45,745 nt of DNA from a virus: positions 1 to 45,745 of IMG/VR virus record IMGVR_UViG_3300028840_001551. One strand, given 5' to 3'. Each line of letters begins with the position of its first letter. Within the stretch, counting starts at the first letter, position 1. Below the pieces are notes generated by a model. It saw only the letters and a list, made by a program, of their open reading frames with translations, made no database searches and was not told the DNA's origin. This document shows, in pieces, positions 41,021 to 45,745 of this stretch. Made by a program: the position numbers and the translations under genes.

Positions 41021-41096
41021 TCTTGCGGGGAATTACCTCTCCCGTTAGGTTTGTGTGAACCCTGATCATCCCGGCTCGCGGTGGTCGGGGTTTTTT
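41021..41096 (+). ncRNA. Candidate 76-nt antisense small RNA
   Basis: From the expected start of the rightward promoter to a typical intrinsic terminator (stem 41058-41092, then six T). The RNA would contain ACCTCTC, complementary to the GAGAGGT ribosome sites used before many early genes, and AGGTTTGTGTG, complementary to the CACACAAAC leaders. The same stem read leftward is the leader hairpin of gene 40594-40983, so the sequence may have only that role. Confidence 0.3.
41058..41096 (+). terminator. Intrinsic terminator reading rightward
   Basis: A GC-rich stem of about 14 pairs with some G.U and a bulge (41058-41092), then TTTTTT (41091-41096). The T-tract overlaps the stop of family member F on the other strand. 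A rightward terminator in a purely leftward arm implies either antisense transcription or a shared role as leader hairpin. Confidence 0.55.
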
Positions 41097-41373
41097 AGTG
41101 ATTGAAGTGTCGGCGGATTTTCTCGATTTCTCTCATCCTATGGAGCCTGTATTCGAAACCGCATGGCCGTGCAAGGACGCGATACCCTTGCGACGTGTCC
41201 GTGAAGGCAAACGCGAAAGGCGATCCAACCCACCCACAATGCAGATCCCTCGTAATCATTGCCCCGACAACCTTCGCATACTCCTCGGGCGTAAACTCAA
41301 GGACGATGTCGGTGTCAGGAATAGCTATACGAACGGGTTCGTGTGCTGTAGTTACCTCCGTTTCCGTATTCAT
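41095..41373 (-). CDS. TPEEYAK-family small protein F
   Basis: The protein has 92 residues with AGGAGATACCTG upstream. It is the clearest member: VRIAIPDTD then IVLEFTPEEYAKVVGAMI. A beta pair follows (SPFAFAFTDTSQGYRVLARP) and a short basic helix (LHRMREIEKIRRHFNH). Its start lies 59 bases inside the end of member G in another frame. Function is unknown. Confidence 0.8.
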   Translation of the reverse strand: MNTETEVTTAHEPVRIAIPDTDIVLEFTPEEYAKVVGAMITRDLHCGWVGSPFAFAFTDTSQGYRVLARPCGFEYRLHRMREIEKIRRHFNH

Positions 41374-41665
41374 CAGGTATCTCCTGTACTTGTGCGCTGA
41401 CCTTCAGTATCTCAGCGAGTTTCTTGGTGCATTGATTTGTCAGGCCGAACAGATGGATGCCTGCAGCGTGAAAGTAGATGATGTGCTTACATCGACCGTT
41501 GATGATCAGCTTGCACTGATTCAGGGTTGTCGACGTATCCTTGAGGACAACCGTATCCCCTGCTATCCTGCCTGCTTGAGTCATGGCGTAGACATGATCA
41601 GGGAGGTTGCAGTGCACCGCCACTTCCCCGAGATGCGTGTCGTTGATAATGAAGGAGAGATTCAT
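41315..41665 (-). CDS. TPEEYAK-family small protein G (divergent)
   Basis: The protein has 116 residues from the ATG following AGAGGCATCT; a longer frame to 41728 lacks a site. GEVAVHCNLPDHVYAMTQAG then RIAGDTVVLKD aligns with the core of member H. The C-terminal helix (CTKKLAEILKVSAQV) is typical of the family. It overlaps member F at its end. Confidence 0.7.
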   Translation of the reverse strand: MNLSFIINDTHLGEVAVHCNLPDHVYAMTQAGRIAGDTVVLKDTSTTLNQCKLIINGRCKHIIYFHAAGIHLFGLTNQCTKKLAEILKVSAQVQEIPDEYGNGGNYSTRTRSYSYS

Positions 41666-41705
41666 AGATGCCTCTATTTCGCGTTTTAAGCGACGCTGAG
41701 CGACT

Positions 41706-42155
41706 TTACGGCCTAACCCTAGGGTCATACACGGAATCCAAGTTTGCGAAGCTCTGCGTTTGATTAAACACTCCTAGCGTGCCGCGAAGCATGTTCTCGA
41801 CGTTGCGCATTGTTGTGACGTCGAAGCGTGCGTTGAACTTCTTGGCGATGTCGTGCATGCATTGTTCAAGCATTTCGTGAGGGGATCTGTAGCGTAGGGC
41901 TGCAAAGTCGCCGGTGCTTGCAGGTCGTCTCACGATCTCGCATTGCATGACGGCACCATTTGACTTGAGGTACTTGTCGATGTCGTCGGGGAGGAGAACA
42001 AGGCTTTCAAACCCGGCCAGGAGGATCAGCCTGTCATGCTTGATCTTGAGTGCAACAGCCTGTCCATAGTGCTCAGGGTCGATCGTGACGTAGACGGCGA
42101 GGTCGCCGCATTCAGTGTTCAGGCGGACTTGGCCTGGCTTTGATATTCTTGACAT
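41706..42155 (-). CDS. TPEEYAK-family small protein H
   Basis: The protein has 149 residues with CAGGAGTCG upstream. DLAVYVTIDPEHYGQAVALK is followed by a beta pair (DRLILLAGFESLVLLPDDID), another strand (AVMQCEIVRRPA) and the terminal helix (MLEQCMHDIAKKFNARFDV). A 30-residue extension follows. Its start overlaps the stop of member I (TGATG), and both are likely translated together. Confidence 0.75.
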   Translation of the reverse strand: MSRISKPGQVRLNTECGDLAVYVTIDPEHYGQAVALKIKHDRLILLAGFESLVLLPDDIDKYLKSNGAVMQCEIVRRPASTGDFAALRYRSPHEMLEQCMHDIAKKFNARFDVTTMRNVENMLRGTLGVFNQTQSFANLDSVYDPRVRP

Positions 42156-42469
42156 CAGTAACGACTCCTGTCGAGGTTGACGGGGATCCCGAGTTTCTCA
42201 CCAAGCTTGTGAATGACGTACGTCTGCATCCCGGGGAATGTGACTCGGTGCCCTTGCTTGTTGATGTGGTAGATGTCGATGTCGTGAGCGGTTTGACTGC
42301 TCAGCATCCCACACCACAAGGTGTTGCCTTGAATGCTTGCGTACCTACCGTCACCGTTGCATGAGATCTTCTCGGCCTGCAGTCGTGCGAAAGCTACATC
42401 TTCGATCTCCGCGATGTACTCCATGGTCACTCCGCCGTGGCCGATGACTTGCTCGAACTTGAATTGCAT
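42155..42469 (-). CDS. TPEEYAK-family small protein I
   Basis: The protein has 104 residues from ATG 42469 with CAGGAGCACG upstream. IAEIEDVAFARLQAEKI is the core. A beta middle follows (YASIQGNTLWCGMLSSQTAH) and a terminal helix (YVIHKLGEKLGIPVNLDRS). Its start overlaps the upstream gene by 43 nt. Unknown function; similar to member K. Confidence 0.75.
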   Translation of the reverse strand: MQFKFEQVIGHGGVTMEYIAEIEDVAFARLQAEKISCNGDGRYASIQGNTLWCGMLSSQTAHDIDIYHINKQGHRVTFPGMQTYVIHKLGEKLGIPVNLDRSRY

Positions 42470-42699
42470 CGTTCGTGCTCCTGTATTTTGATTGCGTACC
42501 AATGCGTGAGGAGGTCGGCGCATGCCTGCTCGGCTTTTGTTTGAGCCTTGGCCGAATCGTCTATCACCTCCATACTGAAGTCGCGCTGATAGTCGCTTCC
42601 TCCAAACCTGCAGAAGACAATGCTGAATTCGCACGACACAGACACGAGCTTGCTCAGGTCGATAACGATCTCACCGAACTGATATAGGGGGCAGATCAT
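42427..42699 (-). CDS. Hypothetical protein
   Basis: The protein has 90 residues with GAGGAGTGACAC upstream. The N-terminal half is beta (FGEIVIDLSKLVSVSCEFSI; VFCRFGGSDYQRDFSMEVID) and the C-terminal half is a helix (AKAQTKAEQACADLLTHWYA). The order of strands then helix resembles the paralog family, but the core motif is not found, so I leave it outside. Confidence 0.65.
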   Translation of the reverse strand: MICPLYQFGEIVIDLSKLVSVSCEFSIVFCRFGGSDYQRDFSMEVIDDSAKAQTKAEQACADLLTHWYAIKIQEHERCNSSSSKSSATAE

Positions 42700-42702
42700 G
42701 TG

Positions 42703-42999
42703 TCACTCCTCGTATCTTGACAGTTCCTGTTTAAGCTCGGCTATCTCATCACGAAGTTCGTCGCGGCAGTATGTTGCCTGCTGCGCTAACTCCTCAACCT
42801 CCTTGCGGACCTTGCTGAAGAGTTCTTCGATCTCCTCGGTCAGAGCAGTGCCATATTCACCGGCAAGCTCATCGCGATTGCCTTCAGTAAGCAGCGGGCA
42901 TGCGTCAGACAGTATGCCGTCTATCGTGGTGCTTGACGCGGCAAGGACGCCTCGGATGAATGTATCCATCTCCCAATCAGGAACGGTGAAGTCGTGCAT
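42703..42999 (-). CDS. Small acidic coiled-coil protein
   Basis: The protein has 98 residues. It is acidic, with a C-terminal coiled coil (EEIEELFSKVRKEVEELAQQ; YCRDELRDEIAELKQELSRY). Its stop lies three bases before the next gene's start. No family is recognised. Confidence 0.65.
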   Translation of the reverse strand: MHDFTVPDWEMDTFIRGVLAASSTTIDGILSDACPLLTEGNRDELAGEYGTALTEEIEELFSKVRKEVEELAQQATYCRDELRDEIAELKQELSRYEE

Positions 43000-43025
43000 G
43001 TCAGTACCTCATGTTGAAATAGAAA

Positions 43026-43094
43026 TCCCCGGCACCTGACATTTCGAACTGAACCGTTTAACGGGTGAGGCAACGTGCCTCGTGGTGCCGGGGA
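43026..43094 (-). terminator. Branched hairpin element
   Basis: An outer 11-bp perfect stem (43026-43036 with 43084-43094) encloses two inner hairpins: the near-palindrome ACCGTTTAACGGGT and GAGGCA-ACG-TGCCTC (perfect six pairs). Leftward it is followed by TTTCTATTTC. It works as a possible terminator after the Lar-like gene, but a multi-branch shape is unusual for one. Confidence 0.5.
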
Positions 43095-43100
43095 AGGGGG

Positions 43101-43340
43101 TTACTCAATGCCAGTACCTTGGCAGTGAAGGCATGTTTGCTGATACGCATGCGGCCTGCCTCCACAGCATTTGCATGGCGTTGTGCGTATGTTCCAGGCT
43201 TTCGCCACTTCCTCGGGAGTGCTGTCGGTTTCACCTCGCATCATGCAGAAACACGTTGTGCATGAAACTCCAGATCGGCCAAACACGTAGAGGCTGAAGG
43301 CTGCATTCCCACAGAATGGGCATGGTAGTAGGTCGGGCAT
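43101..43340 (-). CDS. Lar-like restriction alleviation protein
   Basis: The protein has 79 residues. LLPCPFCGNAAF (Cys7, Cys10), CTTC (27-30) and STPEEVAKAWNIR (40-52) give the Lar family pattern LxPCPFCG...C..C...EAxxxWNxR. After it a second zinc knuckle (CKCC; CLHCQGTG) is added at the C-terminus. Lar proteins modify type I restriction-modification to protect incoming DNA. This small version may do the same or be a general zinc protein. Confidence 0.75.
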   Translation of the reverse strand: MPDLLPCPFCGNAAFSLYVFGRSGVSCTTCFCMMRGETDSTPEEVAKAWNIRTTPCKCCGGRPHAYQQTCLHCQGTGIE

Positions 43341-43354
43341 GATAGGGGCTCCTG

Positions 43355-43501
43355 TTATCGTTTGCGCTCAAGCTCTCTGAGGCGATCATCAAAGTGGCGC
43401 ATGTTGTCGGCGTTGGCGGCAACGTTCAGCTTGATAATCCATACGATCACCATGATCGCTATGAAGTTGAACGCGGCTATGAAGGCGATTAGGTAGATCA
43501 T
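43355..43501 (-). CDS. Small membrane protein
   Basis: The protein has 48 residues from ATG 43501, overlapping the YopX-like stop (ATGA). One long membrane helix (YLIAFIAAFNFIAIMVIVWI, 3-22) is followed by a charged tail (NMRHFDDRLRELERKR). Possibly a superinfection-exclusion or membrane-stress factor (inference). Confidence 0.65.
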   Translation of the reverse strand: MIYLIAFIAAFNFIAIMVIVWIIKLNVAANADNMRHFDDRLRELERKR

Positions 43502-43959
43502 GTGAGCAGTTCCGGGTTTTCGTGGATGTTGCCGAGCAAGTAAGTCTCGTGGGTGCTGTAGAGCTTGCAATACTTTTTGCGCTTGGCTACAAATTCGCCT
43601 TCGTCGTCAATGAAATGATTGTTTTTCAGGACATATCCCTCTGATGGCAGCAGTGCCACTACTCCAACCGTATCGCCTTTGATTGGCTGACATTCGCAAC
43701 ACATACCGCTACAGTAGCATTCATGGTACATATGGGACATGCGAACAATATCGCCCTCATAGATCAGCTTGCCGTTGCTGTCCTTGAGTCCGGTGCATTG
43801 CTCGATTATGACGTCGTTTAGATCTTCTACTTTGACCTCGCTAAGCCAGCCGCCGATTGTCATCGTTTCCCCGGAGATACTGCAGCCTCCAAGCTTTTCG
43901 TAGGAATGCAGCCAACGGTCACGAAACCATGCTCTGAATTTGAATCTGTCGTTGCTCAT
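43498..43959 (-). CDS. YopX-like protein
   Basis: The protein has 153 residues. The opening FKFRAWFRDRWLHSYEKLGG, the middle IEQCTGLKDSNGKLIYEGDI and the end LLGNIHENPELL are the three conserved blocks of YopX family proteins, which are common in phages of many hosts. A CYCSGMCCEC cluster in the middle is unusual for the family. Its molecular function is not known. Confidence 0.9.
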   Translation of the reverse strand: MSNDRFKFRAWFRDRWLHSYEKLGGCSISGETMTIGGWLSEVKVEDLNDVIIEQCTGLKDSNGKLIYEGDIVRMSHMYHECYCSGMCCECQPIKGDTVGVVALLPSEGYVLKNNHFIDDEGEFVAKRKKYCKLYSTHETYLLGNIHENPELLT

Positions 43960-43979
43960 GATGAAGGGCTCCGGTTAGG

Positions 43980-44129
43980 TTAGTCGTGAAAAATGTATTC
44001 GATCAGCCCAGCATGAGGATGAGCGCGTTTGAATATCGTCCATCTGAACCAAGTGATGCTGACAAACATGAGGATCAAGAGAGTGAATGTGATGATGCTC
44101 GTTGCGGTACCGCTAGATGATTTGTTCAT
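43980..44129 (-). CDS. Very small membrane protein
   Basis: The protein has 49 residues from ATG 44129 with ACAGGACAC upstream. One membrane helix (SIITFTLLILMFVSITWF, 11-28) is followed by a basic segment with RWTIFKRAHPHAGLIEYIF. It is the second tiny membrane protein next to the YopX-like gene. Function is unknown. Confidence 0.6.
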   Translation of the reverse strand: MNKSSSGTATSIITFTLLILMFVSITWFRWTIFKRAHPHAGLIEYIFHD

Positions 44130-44521
44130 GGGTACAAGTGTCCTGTGTTGAGTTAGTGATAAGGGGTATTTGAAAGACTACCTATCAGAGGCGGCTAGAC
44201 ACACCGGTTCCAAAGGAATACCGATGCATCTTGTAGACTACCTTCCGTCGGCAGGCTGAGACAACACGCAAAACATATCACTCGGTGCAAACGTGCGGGA
44301 AAAAACCTATGCGTACGTGATATGCGGTCCCTCTCTTGCGAGAGCGCACTCTGAGAGTTACGGCGAACCGGTGAGAAGTCCGTAACTGTTTGCTTGCTTC
44401 GTCCATCGCGGTGTGCACGTCACGGGCCGCGACACAGCCAGTACCTATATCAGGCGGCTCGTAAGCGCGGCACACGTTTTAACGAGGGGTGTGCAAACCT
44501 TGTTGTGGGGAGAAAGAGAAA

Positions 44522-44547
44522 TGCCCCAAACCTTCGGGTGAGGGGCA
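44522..44547 (-). terminator. GC hairpin with TTCG/CGAA loop
   Basis: TGCCCC (44522-44527) with GGGGCA (44542-44547); inside, two mismatched pairs, then ACC-TTCG-GGT. Reading leftward it is followed by TTTCTCTTTCT, a moderate terminator tail. It ends the structured stretch after the SANT-protein gene. Confidence 0.55.
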
Positions 44548-44551
44548 AGAA

Positions 44552-44651
44552 AAAGGATTCGAGCTGATGACCCCGAATGGGACTCGAATCCTTTGAAATC
44601 TATTCTGTTGTGCGTCGGGGTCATCATGTGACTATGAATACAGAACAGATT
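44552..44651. ncRNA. Three interlocking 12-bp inverted repeats (kissing-hairpin element)
   Basis: Stem 1: 44552-44563 with 44583-44594, 12 perfect pairs, 19-base loop. Stem 3: 44597-44608 with 44640-44651, 11 of 12 pairs, 31-base loop. Stem 2: 44565-44576 (inside loop 1) with 44615-44626 (inside loop 3), 12 perfect pairs. Two adjacent hairpins therefore have fully complementary loops, a kissing or pseudoknot arrangement. Which strand is used is unknown; the leftward arm would transcribe it just before the GC hairpin terminator. Confidence 0.55.
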
Positions 44652-44676
44652 CGACTTTTTCAAGTGCAACCAGGAA

Positions 44677-45192
44677 TTATTTCAGTCGCCCTTCCTTCCT
44701 GAGTTTCACTTTGCGTGAGTAGATCGCGGCCAATGTCCTGCCTGTCTGCCTCGCTACTTCGTGGATGCCGAAGTGAATGATCATCTCATCCTCTTCATCT
44801 GTCCATCGCCGGCGTGTGGTGCCCGACGTGCCCGGGGCAGCGTTACCCTTTGCCGTGTCGTTGACGAGCATCACAAAGCCGTTGTGCAGGTCGTCGCAGA
44901 GCTTGTCAGGGTCGAACCCTGTCGGCAGCTTGCAGAGCATTGATACGCTGACTTCGCAGTCGACCTTCCCGTCGACTAGCCCGTTGATATCAAGGGTGAC
45001 ATCGGCTATGCCCTTGAATTCGTGACGCGTGTCGAAGTCGAACCCTCGATCCCTCATGGCCAGGGTGAATTCGATCGGGTTAATATCGATCCCCATCATG
45101 GCGTTGAAGTTGTTCAACCATGACAAGGCCTCGTGCAGTGTCGTGTCGTTGCAGAGCGCTGCAACCTGTTGCGGTGTCGGGTTCGTGTTCAT
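44677..45192 (-). CDS. Myb/SANT-like DNA-binding protein
   Basis: The protein has 171 residues with CGGAGGAG upstream. The C-terminal domain (127-171) has RRRWTDEEDEMIIHFG then VARQTGRTLAAIYSRKVKLR, the Trp-rich tri-helical layout of Myb/SANT-type domains. The N-terminal 115 residues form a separate alpha-beta part (IADVTLDINGLVDGKVDCEV). A Gly/Ser/Thr linker joins them. It may bind the structured stretch that follows its gene or act as an early regulator (inference). Confidence 0.75.
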   Translation of the reverse strand: MNTNPTPQQVAALCNDTTLHEALSWLNNFNAMMGIDINPIEFTLAMRDRGFDFDTRHEFKGIADVTLDINGLVDGKVDCEVSVSMLCKLPTGFDPDKLCDDLHNGFVMLVNDTAKGNAAPGTSGTTRRRWTDEEDEMIIHFGIHEVARQTGRTLAAIYSRKVKLRKEGRLK

Positions 45193-45217
45193 GTACTCCT
45201 CCGTGTTCTGGTTTGTG

Positions 45218-45547
45218 TTAGATGTAGAATCTCTCAGGCCCTATACCGAGTGCTCTATTAACGGCCATTGATGCCCCGCTATAAAACGACTGCTTCACGT
45301 GACCGTCAACCTTGATCTCTTCCGCATGAGGTAGAGCTCTCGTAATGATAAGTCTGTTGTGTGAGCAGTAGATATTGATGTGGGTTCGCAGTGCAGAGCG
45401 TGACGGAAGTACCGTGGTATAACACGGCTTCACCCCCGCAATCCTCTCAGCTTGCAGCTTCGCCCATTCCTCCGGGGTAAACTCAAGGATCAGGGGCTCG
45501 CCCTTGATCAGGATCTCGGGGACGGGGATCTTGACGGCAGTAGACAT
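45218..45547 (-). CDS. TPEEYAK-family small protein B
   Basis: The protein has 109 residues from ATG 45547, with GGGTAGCATC upstream as in related starts; an ATG 12 bases earlier is possible. The core ILEFTPEEWAKLQAERI is followed by a beta middle (ALRTHINIYCSHNRLIITRA), another strand (EIKVDGHVKQSFYSG) and a terminal helix (ASMAVNRALGIGPERF). Last of the D-C-A-B cluster in transcription order. Confidence 0.8.
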   Translation of the reverse strand: MSTAVKIPVPEILIKGEPLILEFTPEEWAKLQAERIAGVKPCYTTVLPSRSALRTHINIYCSHNRLIITRALPHAEEIKVDGHVKQSFYSGASMAVNRALGIGPERFYI

Positions 45548-45745
45548 GATGCTACCCATTGTTCGATTTCGAATGATTGATATGGAGTGGTTATATTCAT
45601 AATGGCAAAATCTTTTGCACCCATGTCAGCCATGTCGTAAATGTAGATCGTCTTGTTGCGGCAAGGGTTATTGCACTCGCGTTCATCCTTCACCCATCCG
45701 GTTGCATGTATGCCAAGATCATCAGGTCTCTTGATGATGATCGCG
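45508..45745 (-). CDS. TPEEYAK-family small protein A, C-terminal part at the right window end
   Basis: This is the same gene as 1-236, read through the repeated 144 bases. On the circle the complete gene is 236 to 1, then 45601 to 45508. The part unique to this end encodes NITTPYQSFEIEQWVASCLL then PSRSPSPRS and a stop. The last 40 bases overlap the start of member B. Confidence 0.8.
   Translation of the reverse strand, partial: AIIIKRPDDLGIHATGWVKDERECNNPCRNKTIYIYDMADMGAKDFAIMNITTPYQSFEIEQWVASCLLPSRSPSPRS
45602..45745. repeat. Terminal direct repeat, right copy
   Basis: Identical to 1-144. See the left copy for interpretation. Confidence 0.95.

Larger units (their letters stand above)
44130..44676. 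other. Structured non-coding stretch
   Basis: About 550 bases without a convincing gene. From left to right: two AGACTACCT repeats 60 bases apart (44175, 44235), a perfect CTCTC-TTGC-GAGAG hairpin (44331-44344), and an eight-base perfect repeat AGTTACGG/CCGTAACT (44356-44387). Then come several GC-rich arms (44400-44490), a UUCG-capped hairpin and an interlocking triple repeat (44552-44651). A 65-codon GTG frame (44278-44475, minus) is possible but has no ribosome site. Confidence 0.6.

Noticed and set aside
44278-44475. 65-codon GTG-start frame in the structured stretch
   Set aside because: No Shine-Dalgarno sequence at the GTG or at the inner ATG, rare codons, and its sequence is occupied by inverted repeats. 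Possible, but not supported.
1-45745. CRISPR arrays, insertion sequences, integrase with attachment sites
   Set aside because: No regularly spaced repeats, transposase motifs or recombinase signatures were seen. The only long repeat is the terminal overlap.

Overview
The window is a complete, circularly closed phage genome. Bases 1-144 recur exactly at 45602-45745, so the unique unit is 45,601 bp, and one gene runs across the artificial ends. The virion genes (terminase, portal, scaffold, major capsid, adaptor, tail proteins, three internal or ejection-type proteins, no tape measure or baggy tail-sheath genes) point to a short-tailed, podovirus-like tailed phage. Ejection-type proteins and small lipoproteins suggest a Gram-negative host. 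I saw no integrase, excisionase or phage repressor, so a lytic lifestyle is likely. I also saw no DNA polymerase, RNA polymerase or helicase, so the phage probably uses host replication and transcription enzymes.

Layout: a control region at about 7.85-8.59 kb fires in both directions. A near-consensus leftward promoter (7867-7895) opens a long early arm transcribed leftward from 7.8 kb through the contig ends to 31.74 kb. A rightward promoter (8533-8561) opens the late arm, 8.59-31.73 kb, with packaging, head, tail and ejection genes in order. The two arms converge on a hairpin terminator at 31.74-31.77 kb.

The early arm falls into modules. (i) 7.8-6.1 kb: very small proteins. (ii) 6.1-1.2 kb: a MoxR-type AAA+ ATPase, a DUF3150-like protein and a metallopeptidase-VWA protein with small partners, a chaperone-like cassette. 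(iii) 0.9 kb across the junction to 45.2 kb: four overlapping members of a small paralogous family. (iv) 45.2-43.0 kb: a Myb/SANT-like DNA-binding protein, a 550-bp structured non-coding stretch, a YopX-like protein and a Lar-like anti-restriction protein. (v) 43.0-41.1 kb: four more members of the paralogous family. (vi) 41-35.4 kb: recombination genes (RecT-like annealing protein, YqaJ-like exonuclease, DEDDh exonuclease, RusA-like resolvase) with a DUF2829 (Tad2-like) anti-defence candidate embedded. (vii) 35.4-33.1 kb: a replisome-organiser-like protein and zinc proteins, with two more paralogs. (viii) 33.0-31.8 kb: probable lysis or envelope genes with a lipoprotein and a two-helix membrane protein.

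The most unusual features are a family of about ten divergent small paralogs sharing a TPEEYAK-like core, a hairpin plus ACACACAAAC leader module repeated before many early genes, and an interlocking set of three 12-bp inverted repeats at 44.55-44.65 kb in which two hairpins have complementary loops. There is also a tRNA-acceptor-like minihelix ending in CCA at 7.29-7.33 kb. No recognisable endolysin was found.
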